Source: Gp7-AA10 sp035636095 (lineage in GTDB: Bacteria; Acidobacteriota; Thermoanaerobaculia; Gp7-AA8). Taken from it: 64,000 nucleotides of DNA. A program made the position numbers and the translations under genes. The DNA lies in NCBI GenBank assembly GCA_035636095.1, contig DASPZU010000015.1:1-64000 (forward strand). Reading direction: 5' to 3'. Position 1 is the stretch's first letter. The number at the start of each line of letters is the position of its first letter. Positions 52,597 to 61,315 of this stretch are shown in pieces. The notes under the pieces were generated by a model, which worked only from the letters and a program-made list of their open reading frames with translations, had not been told where the DNA came from and searched no databases.

Positions 52597-53240
52597 AGCT
52601 CATTTCGGTCAATGTCGGCCCTCCTCGCGAAGTCGTGTGGCGCGGACGCACCGTGAAGACCTCGATCTGGAAGACGCCGACGAGCGGCAGAGTCGTCGTG
52701 CGCAATCTCAACGTCGCAGGCGACGCGCAATCTGACCTGACCGTTCATGGCGGTCCGGACAAAGCCGTCTACGTCTATCCCAGCGAGCACTACGCGTTCT
52801 GGCGTGCGGAGCTTCCTGACATGGAGTTGTCGTGGGGCGCGTTCGGCGAGAATTTCACGACCGAGGGGCTGATCGAGTCGGAGGTGATGATCGGCGATCG
52901 GATGCAGATCGGTTCGGCGGAGTTCCAGGTGACGCAGCCTCGAATGCCGTGCTTCAAGCTCGGAATCCGCTTCGGCCGCGACGACATGATCAAACGCTTC
53001 CTGCGCAGCGGCCGAACAGGTTTTTACCTTGCCGTTCTGCGCGAAGGCGAGGTTGGGGCAGGAGATCCGATCGCGTTCGCTGAGCGTCGCCAAGGCGGGC
53101 TGTCGGTGGCCGATGTGACATCGCTGTACGCTCGCGATGCTGATAATCAGGCGCTTCTGCGCCGGGCCGCCGAAGCAGAGGCGTTACCGGAGAGCTGGCG
53201 CGAGTACTTCCGCAAGCGATTGTGGGAAGCGGATTCATAG
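52593..53240 (+). CDS. YiiM-like MOSC-domain protein
   Basis: A 215-aa MOSC protein with a C-terminal helical extension. HGGPDKAVYVYPSEHYAFWR, WGAFGENFTTEGL and QPRMPCFKLGIRF (Cys as likely cofactor or sulfur ligand) match the YiiM/3-alpha subgroup. E. coli YiiM acts with molybdenum cofactor to reduce N-hydroxylated bases; a similar role here is inferred. ATG overlaps the preceding stop (ATGA). Last gene of ribD-ribE-unknown-MOSC. Confidence 0.9.
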   Translation: MKLISVNVGPPREVVWRGRTVKTSIWKTPTSGRVVVRNLNVAGDAQSDLTVHGGPDKAVYVYPSEHYAFWRAELPDMELSWGAFGENFTTEGLIESEVMIGDRMQIGSAEFQVTQPRMPCFKLGIRFGRDDMIKRFLRSGRTGFYLAVLREGEVGAGDPIAFAERRQGGLSVADVTSLYARDADNQALLRRAAEAEALPESWREYFRKRLWEADS

Positions 53241-53275
53241 ACACTGACGAATGCGCCGCGTTTCCGCTTGCGCTA

Positions 53276-53296
53276 GCACGAACAGGACGTTCGTGC
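53276..53296. terminator. Hairpin after the riboflavin/MOSC operon
   Basis: GCACGAAC-AGGAC-GTTCGTGC, 8-bp perfect stem, 36 bp after the MOSC stop. No T-run follows, so it is either a rho-type end or another dispersed palindrome. Confidence 0.4.
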
Positions 53297-53383
53297 CCCA
53301 CCCTTAAAAACTTCCTTGAATCCTACCGGGGTCCGAGGAGAATAGCAGAATTTCACTGTGGCGTCACAACGTTGCGGGATGCA

Positions 53384-54025
53384 ATGTCACGCAAAGCGAT
53401 CGTCATCGGGGCCGTGGCGGTCCTTCTTGTGATCGGCATCACATTCGTCGGCTGGTGGTATTTCCTGAGGACGACCCGCCATGCCGTGACGGAAGTATTT
53501 ACTCCGCACGAGGAACAGGTCGATCTGACCACGCTCGTCACTCGGGTGCGGGCCCTCAATCGCCTCGAGACAGCGTCGATGCGCGTGGTGCACGTGAGCA
53601 CCATCACACAGTCGTATGAGTACGTCCCCGACGGCCTTACTGGCGATCAACTCACCTTCCTGGCGGCCGGCGACGTGATCGCCGGAATCGATCTCTCGCA
53701 ACTGCGGCAGGAGGATGTCCGGCGCGAGGGCGACGGCACCATCGTGGTGCGCCTCCCCCCCTCCCAGGTCCTGGTCACGCGCCTCGACAATCGGGAGTCG
53801 CGCGTGATCAATCGCAAGACCGGCCTGTTTCGACGGGCGGACGTTCACATGGAGGGGCGCGCGCGCCAGTACGCGGAGCAGGGCATCCGCAATGAGGCCG
53901 TCAAAAAAGGGATCCTGAGCCTGGCCTCAGAAAACGCCGAGGTCAAGGTCGCCGAGTTGCTCCATATGTTCGGCTTCCAGCGGGTCCGCTGCGAGGCCGT
54001 GCAAGCATCGCCTTCGCGAGGCTGA
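53384..54025 (+). CDS. DUF4230 family membrane-anchored protein
   Basis: A 213-aa protein: N-terminal helix (AIVIGAVAVLLVIGITFVGW), then a soluble periplasmic-type domain with the DUF4230 pattern: RVRALNRLETASMRVVHV, AAGDVIAGIDLSQLRQEDV, IVVRLPPSQVL and RQYAEQGIRNEAVKKGILSL. Function unknown. ATG 53384 starts the membrane helix; a longer frame from 53222 would overlap the MOSC gene. The last 83 bp overlap the 3' end of the convergent trpE gene. Confidence 0.85.
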   Translation: MSRKAIVIGAVAVLLVIGITFVGWWYFLRTTRHAVTEVFTPHEEQVDLTTLVTRVRALNRLETASMRVVHVSTITQSYEYVPDGLTGDQLTFLAAGDVIAGIDLSQLRQEDVRREGDGTIVVRLPPSQVLVTRLDNRESRVINRKTGLFRRADVHMEGRARQYAEQGIRNEAVKKGILSLASENAEVKVAELLHMFGFQRVRCEAVQASPSRG

Positions 54026-55412
54026 TGGCCTTCCGCAGCGCCGCCGCTTTATTGACGCACTCGTGGTACTCGTAGGCCGGATCGGAGTCGTAAACGATGC
54101 CGCCGCCTGCCTGCACGAACGCGCGATCGTGCGCCAGAACCGCGGTGCGGATGGTGATGCACGAGTCGAGATTGCCCGAGAAGCCGAAGTAGGCCACCGC
54201 GCCGCCGTACGGCCCGCGGCGACTCTTTTCGAATCGATCGATCAGCTCCATGGCGCGGATTTTCGGCGCGCCGGTGAGCGTGCCGGCCGGAAAACACGAC
54301 AGGAAAGCATCGACGGAGGTGCGATCGTCGCGAAGTTTTCCGAGGACGTCCGTCACGAGATGCATGACGTGGCTGTAGCGCTCGACGTAGCAGAACTTGC
54401 TGACGGCCACCGATCCGCTTTTCGAGACGCGGCCGAGATCGTTGCGGCCGAGGTCGACCAGCATCAGGTGCTCGGCGTTTTCCTTCGGATCGGCGAGCAG
54501 CGCCGCCTCGAGCTGCGCATCTTCCTCCGGCGTTGCGCCGCGCCATCGCGTGCCGGCGATGGGCCGCGTCTCCGCGATGCCATCCTCGACCCGCACCAGC
54601 ATCTCCGGCGACGCACCGACTAATGTGCACTCGGCGGTCCGCAGCAGAAACATGTAGGGCGACGGATTGACCGACCGCAAGGTCCGATACAGGGTCAAGG
54701 CCTCGGCCGTCGGATAGGGAGTCTCCCAGCGCTGCGACAGAACGATCTGATAGATCTCGCCGGCCGCGATCTCCTCTTTCGCTTCACGGATCATGGCCTC
54801 GAAGTCAGGACGCTCGAAGTTCGAGCGCAATTCGACCTGCTCGACATCCGCCGGCATCCCAAAAAGATCGACGGTGGCGGAGCGCAGCTTCATGACGGCG
54901 CGATCAAGGCGGGCCTCCGCTTCCGCCAGCGAGGCATCCGGATCTTTCGTGAATATATTTGATACTAAATATAATCTCTGTTTAACGTGATCAAATACTG
55001 CAACATTATCGAAAAACAGCAACCGCGCGTCGGGGATGTTGAGATCATCGGCGTGCGAGTCGGGGATGCGCTCGGTCCAGCCGGCCACGCCGTGGCCGAA
55101 GAACCCGACCGCGCCGCCGCAAAACGGCGGAAGCTGATCCTCGTTGTACACCCGCAGCGGACGCAGCTCTTCTTTCAGCAGCCCGGCCGGATCGGGCGTG
55201 GTGCGATCGAAGCGCAGCGTGCGTCGCGGATCGAATCCAACGAAGGAATATCGGCCGAGGTTTTCGCCGCGCTCGACCGACTCGAAGAGAAACGCGTCAT
55301 TGGCATCGCCGGAGAGGGCCGCGAAGGCCGCCACCGGCGTGAGCGCATCGGCGCTCAGCTCCCGCGCGATGGGGACGATGTCGTAGTCGCGTCGCAGCTC
55401 GTCGAGATTCAT
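53943..55412 (-). CDS. trpE: Anthranilate synthase component I
   Basis: A 489-aa enzyme that converts chorismate and ammonia or glutamine to anthranilate. The N-terminal regulatory part has FLFESVERGENLGRYSFVG (equivalent of the LLES Trp-feedback site). The catalytic part has MIREAKEEIAAGEIYQIVLS, PIAGTRWRG, DLGRNDLGRVSKSGSV and AGTLTGAPKIRAMELIDRFE. No trpG is adjacent. The ATG overlaps the aroDE stop by 4 nt. Oddities: a rare-codon, 27 percent GC island at 54951-55020 covering LFFDNVAVFDHVKQRLYLVS, and a basic C-terminal tail lying over the DUF4230 gene. Confidence 0.93.
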   Translation of the reverse strand: MNLDELRRDYDIVPIARELSADALTPVAAFAALSGDANDAFLFESVERGENLGRYSFVGFDPRRTLRFDRTTPDPAGLLKEELRPLRVYNEDQLPPFCGGAVGFFGHGVAGWTERIPDSHADDLNIPDARLLFFDNVAVFDHVKQRLYLVSNIFTKDPDASLAEAEARLDRAVMKLRSATVDLFGMPADVEQVELRSNFERPDFEAMIREAKEEIAAGEIYQIVLSQRWETPYPTAEALTLYRTLRSVNPSPYMFLLRTAECTLVGASPEMLVRVEDGIAETRPIAGTRWRGATPEEDAQLEAALLADPKENAEHLMLVDLGRNDLGRVSKSGSVAVSKFCYVERYSHVMHLVTDVLGKLRDDRTSVDAFLSCFPAGTLTGAPKIRAMELIDRFEKSRRGPYGGAVAYFGFSGNLDSCITIRTAVLAHDRAFVQAGGGIVYDSDPAYEYHECVNKAAALRKAISLAKAMLARPRSGPAGSRTYGATRRP

Positions 55413-56632
55413 CGAAAGGCCTCGAGGAACAGTGCATTTTGACGGATTGCCTGTGCCTGGAGAAGCTGGTGGCCACCACGATCATACGCTGCGGCGATGG
55501 TGGTCATTCCCGCAGGAATGGGAAGGTGAACGCCGGGCGGAAGCGTGTCGACGACCAGATCGCCCTTGAACGCCGACAGATTCTCGAGCGGCTCGGCGCC
55601 GAATTTCGGACTGCGATTGTAAATCCGCACTTCCTTTCCGCTGCGTCGGAGCGCAACCATTGCGGCCCGCGCCGTCGCTCCCGCCCCCGCCACAGCCGCG
55701 CGCCGCGCGTGCACCCCCCGCAGCAGGATCTCGAAGCCGTCGACGTCAGTGTTGTCGGCGATGATGCCTGCCCGCGTCCGCACCAAGGTGTTGACGGCCT
55801 CCGCTTCTTTTGCGTTAGGCCCGACCTCCGCGCCGACCCGTTTCGCGAACGCCAGCGCCTCCGTCTTGAACGGCGCCGTCACGCTGAGACCGGCGATGCG
55901 GCCGCCTTCGAACGATTTCGTGATCTCGTTGAAATTTTCGAAGGATGCGATGGTGTAGGCGCCCGCCAGTCGGTGCTTTCGAAACAGCGGATTGTGAATC
56001 GTCGGCGAAAGGCTGTTGCCGGCCGGGTCACCCGCGATCGCAAAGATTTTCTCCGGCTTCGGGAGTCTGCGATCGCCGTAAATCGCGAGAGCGCGATCGA
56101 GCGGCAACTGTCCCGGCGCGGCATCGCCTGCGAAAAACAGCTCCGATCCGAAAAATGGCGCGAGGATCCTCGAATAGAGCCCGCGCTCCCCCATCCCGAT
56201 GATCGTCATTCCCGGCTTGATCGCCGCCAGCAGCGCTTCGTTTTCGCGGAGCGTGTGCGGCGTGACGGCGATCTTGGTGTAGCAGCAGCGCTCCGCCAGC
56301 ATCTTGTCGATCAGCGGCTGCACATCGGGCAGGCCGTCGAAATCGTGGAACGACAACACCGTCCGCTCGGGATGCTTCACTTTGCGGCCGTATTCGACGT
56401 CGATGAGTCCGAAGTCGGCGTCGATCGGCTCACCGCCGCGGTTCGTGAAGAGGATCGGCTTGGACGTCACGCGCCGGAAGGCCTCGGCGTCGCGGCCGCC
56501 GAAGGCATCGAGGCGCACTTCGATCATGTCGTGATCGTCGCGCAGCGCCCGAATGGCGTTGATAGCGGCGTCCGCTGTCGGTTCGTAGATGGTGACGACG
56601 AGCTGCACGGCGGGAGTGTACGCTGTGGTCAT
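55409..56632 (-). CDS. aroDE: Bifunctional 3-dehydroquinate dehydratase (type I)/shikimate dehydrogenase
   Basis: A 407-aa fusion of two shikimate-pathway enzymes. The N-terminal type I dehydratase has EVRLDAFGG, the base His in LSFHDFDG and the Schiff-base Lys in CYTKIAVTP. The C-terminal dehydrogenase has SLSPTIHNPLFRKHRL, the catalytic Lys in VTAPFKTEA, NTDVDGFEILL and the NADP loop VAGAGATARAAMVALRRSG. It feeds chorismate supply and is co-transcribed with trpE. I chose ATG 56632 (MTTAYTPAVQLVVTIYEP); its start codon overlaps that of divergent recO (CATG). Confidence 0.93.
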   Translation of the reverse strand: MTTAYTPAVQLVVTIYEPTADAAINAIRALRDDHDMIEVRLDAFGGRDAEAFRRVTSKPILFTNRGGEPIDADFGLIDVEYGRKVKHPERTVLSFHDFDGLPDVQPLIDKMLAERCCYTKIAVTPHTLRENEALLAAIKPGMTIIGMGERGLYSRILAPFFGSELFFAGDAAPGQLPLDRALAIYGDRRLPKPEKIFAIAGDPAGNSLSPTIHNPLFRKHRLAGAYTIASFENFNEITKSFEGGRIAGLSVTAPFKTEALAFAKRVGAEVGPNAKEAEAVNTLVRTRAGIIADNTDVDGFEILLRGVHARRAAVAGAGATARAAMVALRRSGKEVRIYNRSPKFGAEPLENLSAFKGDLVVDTLPPGVHLPIPAGMTTIAAAYDRGGHQLLQAQAIRQNALFLEAFR

Positions 56633-57251
56633 GCGCCCCGAGCGCACCGAAGCGATCATCCTCAACACTTTTCCGGCGCGCGAGCGCGACAAACTGGTCG
56701 TCTTTCTCACTCCCGATCACGGCAAGAAAAAAGGTTGGGCTTACGGCGCGCGGAGCCTCAAAAGCCGCTTCGGCGCAGCGCTGGAGCCGCTTGCCAAAGT
56801 GAAAATCGGATTCATGGAGCGTGAATCGGAAGAAGTCGTCCGGATCGAATCGGTCGATCTGATCCGATCGCTCTTTCCAGCGCAGCAGAATCTCGTCAGC
56901 AACGTCGCGGCCTCGTACATCGCGGAGACGGTCGACACATTCGCCCAACCCGGCGATCCGGCGGACTTGATTTATCGCCTTCTCGATCGCACGACCGCCG
57001 CCCTGCTGGAGGGGGCGGACCCGATGGCGGTGGTCGCCTACGCGGAGATTTGGATCCTGCGCCTCGCAGGAATCTTGCCTCCGCTGGACAATGCCATCGA
57101 AGCGCTGATTCGCCTGCCCATCGAGGAATTCGTGGAGCGTCAACCGAAAGTCCCGCTCCGCGGGATGCGCACCCTGGCCGCCAAAGTCCGCCGCGAATTC
57201 CTCGGCCACGAGCTGAAGTCGTACGACATTCTGGCGGGAGTGCTCGGTTAG
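56631..57251 (+). CDS. recO: DNA repair protein RecO
   Basis: A 206-aa recombination mediator that loads RecA with RecR. The N-terminal OB-fold reads RTEAIILNTFPARERDKLVV, FLTPDHGKKKGWAYGAR and LEPLAKVKIGFMERESEEVV. A helical C-terminal domain follows (YAEIWILRLAGILPPLDNAI). It lacks the Cys zinc site found in many RecO proteins and is somewhat short (E. coli 242 aa). ATG 56631 is chosen to match the family N-terminus. Confidence 0.85.
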   Translation: MRPERTEAIILNTFPARERDKLVVFLTPDHGKKKGWAYGARSLKSRFGAALEPLAKVKIGFMERESEEVVRIESVDLIRSLFPAQQNLVSNVAASYIAETVDTFAQPGDPADLIYRLLDRTTAALLEGADPMAVVAYAEIWILRLAGILPPLDNAIEALIRLPIEEFVERQPKVPLRGMRTLAAKVRREFLGHELKSYDILAGVLG

Positions 57252-57847
57252 ACCAGCACTCCGCCCCGCCCTTCTGCAATCAGCTCGCGGCCGTGGTAGT
57301 GAAATTCGTTGAGCGCATCCAACAGCAGGAGGCGGCGCTCGATGCGCTCTTCGTCCGCGCGGGTGTAGACGGTGGCCTCGAGAAAAGCGGTGCCGTCGCT
57401 TCGCAGCTCCACCGACGGAAGAAACGACGCCACCAGGGCGCGCACGATCTGCGCCGACTGCGTTCGGCGCAGCGCGGCATCGTATTCGTCGGATGACGCG
57501 ATGACGGTCGTCATGCGCCATGACGCCGACCCGATGATCTCCGAGATGACCAGCCAGTATTCGAAGATCGCGGATGGCGTGCGATCGACCTCGAAATATT
57601 TGAAGAGCGGCTCGTCAGGAACGACGAAGGGTACGCTGAGGTCGCCGTCGATCTGGTACTGAACACGTCCGTCCAGATGAACTCCCTCCGCATATTCGAG
57701 GAGCGCCGATGCGAAGATCTCGAGATGCGCCGTGGGCGGAGTCTCGCCTGGAACAAAGGTGTCCCGAAATTGCGCGGCGGCAAGCTCGTGTGCGCGTGCG
57801 ATGCGATCGCGGATGCGGGTTACTTCGACTATCGGAATGGTCGTCAT
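57248..57847 (-). CDS. Hypothetical 199-aa protein
   Basis: A soluble alpha/beta protein that I do not recognise. MTTIPIVEVTRIRDRIARAH is followed by PPTAHLEIFASALLEYAEGV, IDGDLSVPFVVPDEPLFKYF and a helical middle section; the end is LLLDALNEFHYHGRELIAEG. The open frame extends to 57871, but the extra residues (MRSFVTLR) are encoded by the palindromic repeat at 57843-57927, so ATG 57847 is the likely start. The stop overlaps that of convergent recO by 4 bp. It is downstream of dsbD on the same strand. Confidence 0.7.
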   Translation of the reverse strand: MTTIPIVEVTRIRDRIARAHELAAAQFRDTFVPGETPPTAHLEIFASALLEYAEGVHLDGRVQYQIDGDLSVPFVVPDEPLFKYFEVDRTPSAIFEYWLVISEIIGSASWRMTTVIASSDEYDAALRRTQSAQIVRALVASFLPSVELRSDGTAFLEATVYTRADEERIERRLLLLDALNEFHYHGRELIAEGRGGVLV

Positions 57848-57927
57848 CCTGAGCGTAACGAAGGATCTCAATATGCGAACAGCGTGGCAACCTGAGATCC
57901 TTCGCCGTCTGCGCGGCTCGGGATGAC
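57843..57927. repeat. 85-bp palindromic repeat (GTCATCC...GGATGAC)
   Basis: Left arm GTCATCCTGAGCGTAACGAA then GGATCTCA; right arm TGAGATCC ... GGATGAC with 7 extra bases. It lies between dsbD and the next gene and includes the ATG at 57847. Core words match the smaller element at 7342-7372. Confidence 0.8.
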
Positions 57928-57929
57928 GA

Positions 57930-59633
57930 TTACCGCACTTGCTTGAGGCGCGCCACGAACGCCTGCGGATTTTCGAATCCGGTCAGCCGCTGCGCGTTCA
58001 GTTCGTGTCCGCCTGAATCGAGGAAGACGATCGTTGGCACACCGACGATCTTGTATTGCTCGGTGAGTTTTTGCACGGCCGGATCCTCGTTGTTGGTCAG
58101 ATTGGCTTTCACGCGAACGAATCGGTCGAGCTCCGTGGCCACTGAGCGATCGCTGAATGTTTTTTCGTCCAGCTCTTTGCAGGGCAGGCACCAGTCAGCA
58201 TAGAAGTCGACGATGACGGGCTTGCCGGCATTTGTGATGGTCTTCGTGTCATATTTCTGCCATTCGACGCTCGCGCCCTTCGTACGCGGCACGACAAATG
58301 CCGCGCCCAAGATCAGCAACAGACTGGCACAGGCCAGCCGAAGGACGCGACCGCCGCGCTGTCCGACGCCGCGGCTGAAGAACAAAAACAGCGCGCCGAT
58401 GAGAAGACTCGCGGCCACGCCCCAGCGAAACGCGCCGTCTCCGATCAGCGGCCGCAGGAAGTAGAACGCCATGGCGACGAGAACGAAACCCATCGCTTTC
58501 TTGACTTGCACCATCCATTCGCCGGGACGCGGCATGGCGTTGAGCGCGACCAGATATGGCGACCCGAGGCCAAGGGCGAGAGAGCCGAACATGACGAATC
58601 CGAGCAGGGGCTTTCCGATCCCGGCCACCAGCGTGAAAAGCGCGACCACAACCGGACCGACGCACGGCGCCGCGACGATGCCCACAAACAGCCCCATCAC
58701 CGCCGCCCCCACCAACCCGGCCCGCCCCCCCGACCGCCGCCCGATGAACTGCGGCACGGTCATCTCCCACGCCCCAAACATCGACGACGCCAGCACCAGC
58801 ATCAAAAGCGCGAATCCAATCAGCACGGCCGGATGTTGCAGCCACGATCCGAACAGCTTTCCGGACAGCGCTGCCGCCACGCCTAACGCGGAATACATCA
58901 CCACCAGGCCCGCGACATAAAAAGCGGAGAGCGCCAGGCGTCGCGATCGGCGGCCGTCGCTCTGCATCGCGAAGAATCCGAGCGTGATCGGAATCATCGG
59001 GAAGACGCATGGCGTCAGGTTCAGCGCCAGCCCGCCCACAAAAAGGATCAACAGCGTCAGCGGAAGGCCGTGCGATAGAAACGCGCTGGTGACCTTGTCT
59101 TTGGGGGCGGCGGAGAGGGGCATGAAGCTGGCGGGTGGAGCGCCGGCGGCCTCGCCGGTCCGCGCCGCCGCGGTCGGCGGCGCTCCACTCAGCGAAATCG
59201 CGAGCGTCGCGTTTCGTGGCGGAAGGCAGACATTGTCGTTGCACGCCTGATAGTGCAGCTTTGCGGTGATGTTTTGAGCAGTGGTTTTGGCGGTGAAGGG
59301 AATCGAAATCGTTCCTTCATAAACCGCCAGCTTTGTTCCGCCGCTGAACGTGAAGCTCTTGATCAGGTGGGGCGGGAAGTCGGCCTTCAAAAGGTCGGCG
59401 CTCTCGAACGACAGCGTGGTCGGGATCGCGAAGGATTCGAGCGGATGCGCCGAGTTGACGTGCCATCCCTTCTCGATTGCGGCGGTAATCACGCCTCTCA
59501 CCTGATCGCCGCTCTTCTGGGTGATGGCGGCGGTCAGCGTGACGAGATCCTTTTTTGGAATCGGAGATTCGAATTGCGCCGGAAGGGCGGCGGCCAGAAA
59601 AGAAGCGACGGCTGCGAAGAGTGGAGCGCGCAC
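57930..59633 (-). CDS. dsbD: Thiol:disulfide interchange protein DsbD
   Basis: A 567-aa inner-membrane reductant importer. Signal peptide; N-terminal periplasmic domain (about 25-145) with Cys131 and Cys136 in YQACNDNVCLPP; eight-helix core with LTPCVFPMIP and VAAPCVGPVV; and C-terminal thioredoxin domain with DWCLPCKELDE. It moves electrons from cytoplasmic thioredoxin to periplasmic thiols. The linker after the first domain (SGAPPTAA at 149-156) is encoded by the 26-bp palindromic repeat. GTG start; the thioredoxin-TPR gene ends 3 bp upstream, so one operon. Confidence 0.93.
   Translation of the reverse strand: MRAPLFAAVASFLAAALPAQFESPIPKKDLVTLTAAITQKSGDQVRGVITAAIEKGWHVNSAHPLESFAIPTTLSFESADLLKADFPPHLIKSFTFSGGTKLAVYEGTISIPFTAKTTAQNITAKLHYQACNDNVCLPPRNATLAISLSGAPPTAAARTGEAAGAPPASFMPLSAAPKDKVTSAFLSHGLPLTLLILFVGGLALNLTPCVFPMIPITLGFFAMQSDGRRSRRLALSAFYVAGLVVMYSALGVAAALSGKLFGSWLQHPAVLIGFALLMLVLASSMFGAWEMTVPQFIGRRSGGRAGLVGAAVMGLFVGIVAAPCVGPVVVALFTLVAGIGKPLLGFVMFGSLALGLGSPYLVALNAMPRPGEWMVQVKKAMGFVLVAMAFYFLRPLIGDGAFRWGVAASLLIGALFLFFSRGVGQRGGRVLRLACASLLLILGAAFVVPRTKGASVEWQKYDTKTITNAGKPVIVDFYADWCLPCKELDEKTFSDRSVATELDRFVRVKANLTNNEDPAVQKLTEQYKIVGVPTIVFLDSGGHELNAQRLTGFENPQAFVARLKQVR
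59135..59158. repeat. Inverted partner of the palindromic repeat in dsbD
   Basis: GTGGAGCGCC (59135-59144) pairs with GGCGCTCCAC (59179-59188), so the two together make a larger nested palindrome inside dsbD. Confidence 0.7.
59164..59189. repeat. 26-bp palindromic repeat, dsbD copy
   Basis: GCCGCCGCGGTCGGCGGC followed by GCTCCACT. The 9-bp perfect stem is GCGCCGCCG/CGGCGGCGC. Read on the minus strand it encodes SGAPPTAA. Confidence 0.85.
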
Positions 59634-59636
59634 CGG

Positions 59637-60476
59637 CTAGGGCTGCTTGACGCGCTGCTCGAGCTGCGGCAGGACGACGTCGACATTCTGGATGTAAGGC
59701 GACTTCGGGAAGTTTGCCTTGAAGGTGCGGAACTCGTTGACGGCGTCCTGGAAATTTCCCTGGATCATGTAGATGTCGGCCGCCAGGAGGCGGGACCTCT
59801 CATACGATTCGCCTTTGCTCTGCACGGTGGCGAATTTTCGGATGGTTTTCAATCCGGCGTCGTATTTCTTTCCCACCACCTGGGTCATCGCCAGCTCGTA
59901 GTAGGCCTCGTCACGCACTTTCTGCGGGACGCCGGATTCCGTCGTGAGCGCTTGCAAGCGCGATTCGGTCTCCGGCAGCTCGAAATGCGTACGGAACTCT
60001 CGCGCCAGGTCGAGCCGCTTGTCGTAATCCTTCGAGATGGAGCCTTCGGACTTCACGCGCTTCAGAAAATCTTTGTACTTCGACTCCGTCTCGGTCATGG
60101 TGCGAACGTACTCTTTTGCGGGCGCGTAACCGCGAATCATGCCGGCGACCGTACCATTTGGAGTGAGGAGAATCGTGGTGGGGAGGCTGGCGACGCTGAA
60201 CCTCTGCGACAACTGCGTCCCCTCGCCGTTATCCTCGGTGTTGAGACGCAGCAACACCTTGTTCTCAGTGGCCTTCTGGAACGCCTCGCTGGGAAAAACG
60301 TCCTGCTCCATCTTGTGACACCAGCCGCACCAGTCGGCGAAGAGCTCGACGAAGATCAGCGCGTTGCGCTCCTTCGCTTTCCTTTGCGCGGTGGCCAGAG
60401 ACTTCAGCCACGGGTCGGCGGGGAGTTGTTGCGCCGCCAGCGTGGCGACCACTGCCAGCAGCAGGGTTCGTTTCAA
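59637..60476 (-). CDS. Thioredoxin-fold protein with TPR-like C-terminus
   Basis: A 279-aa exported protein: signal peptide MKRTLLLAVVATLAAQQLP, thioredoxin domain about 22-135 with active site FADWCGWCHKMEQDVF and cis-Pro in ASLPTTILL, then helical repeats (about 165-270, for example ESYERSRLLAADIYMIQGNF). It is probably a periplasmic disulfide reductase fed by the adjacent DsbD. The start is TTG 60476, set by GGAGG 7-8 nt upstream; a TTG at 60500 in the same frame would put the ribosome binding site inside the gene. Confidence 0.88.
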   Translation of the reverse strand: MKRTLLLAVVATLAAQQLPADPWLKSLATAQRKAKERNALIFVELFADWCGWCHKMEQDVFPSEAFQKATENKVLLRLNTEDNGEGTQLSQRFSVASLPTTILLTPNGTVAGMIRGYAPAKEYVRTMTETESKYKDFLKRVKSEGSISKDYDKRLDLAREFRTHFELPETESRLQALTTESGVPQKVRDEAYYELAMTQVVGKKYDAGLKTIRKFATVQSKGESYERSRLLAADIYMIQGNFQDAVNEFRTFKANFPKSPYIQNVDVVLPQLEQRVKQP

Positions 60477-60517
60477 TGCCGCTCCTCCGTGGCGCATCAA
60501 CCTACGCTCTCAAAACC

Positions 60518-61285
60518 CTATTCCGCTTCGGCCGCGCCGACCGGTGACAAATCGGCGGAGCGCTTCCGCTTTTTCTCCGCGTAGCGCCGTGCGGCGTCCA
60601 CAAATGCGCCAAACAGCGATGCGGCGGACGACTCGCCCGCCATGTCTTCCGGGTGCCACTGCACACCGACGTAGAACGGGTGGGCGGGATCTTCCAGGCC
60701 CTCGATGATTCCGTCGGGCGCGTGGGCGGTCACGCGAAGGCCGTCGCCGACGTGGCGAATGGCCTGATGGTGCGACGAGTTCACCTCCAGCTCCTGCTGG
60801 CCGAGGATCTGGGCCAGTCGGGTGCCGTCCTGGAGGAGAACATCGTGTCGATGGCGGTCGCTCGGCTCGCTGGCATGCTCGATGTCGGTCCGCATTTCCG
60901 AATCGATGTCTTGAATCAACGTTCCACCGGCTGCGACATTCATCACCTGGACGCCGAGGCAGATGCCCAGGGTGGGGATGCCGCGGTTCCGGGCGACGCG
61001 CGCCAGCGTGATGTCGTTGTTCTGCCGTCGCGGATCCATCGGCTCCACGGTCGGGTGCGGCTGCTCGCCATAGACGGCAGGATCGCAGTCGTCGCCTCCG
61101 GCCAACAGAATTCCGTCGAGTCCTTCGGCGATGGTCTCAGCATTCTCGGGCTGAGGCGGTATGACTACCGGGACCGCGCCGGCGCGGCGCAGCGAGTCGA
61201 TGTAGGTGTTGTACGCGAAGGCGCGGTCGCGCTCGCCTTTCTTCTGAAGAACATCGGAACCAATTCCGATGATCGGCTTGATCAT
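60518..61285 (-). CDS. Class I glutamine amidotransferase, peptidase C26 (gamma-glutamyl-GABA hydrolase-like)
   Basis: A 255-aa cytoplasmic hydrolase. ILLAGGDDCDPAVYGEQPHP, the nucleophile Cys in TLGICLGVQVMNVAAGGTL, and the His-Glu pair in VGVQWHPEDM give a full triad. The sequence around GGTLIQDID and SSHHQAIRHVGDGLRV is typical of PuuD-like enzymes that cleave gamma-glutamyl-GABA or related gamma-glutamyl amides. ATG 61285 with AGGAAAAATGC upstream is preferred to TTG 61303. Confidence 0.9.
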   Translation of the reverse strand: MIKPIIGIGSDVLQKKGERDRAFAYNTYIDSLRRAGAVPVVIPPQPENAETIAEGLDGILLAGGDDCDPAVYGEQPHPTVEPMDPRRQNNDITLARVARNRGIPTLGICLGVQVMNVAAGGTLIQDIDSEMRTDIEHASEPSDRHRHDVLLQDGTRLAQILGQQELEVNSSHHQAIRHVGDGLRVTAHAPDGIIEGLEDPAHPFYVGVQWHPEDMAGESSAASLFGAFVDAARRYAEKKRKRSADLSPVGAAEAE

Positions 61286-61315
61286 GCATTTTTCCTGTTG
61301 CAAGTATGAGGCAAA

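Noticed and set aside
59253..60584. 443-codon plus-strand frame across dsbD and the thioredoxin gene
   Set aside because: It spans two well-supported genes on the other strand and shows no motif.
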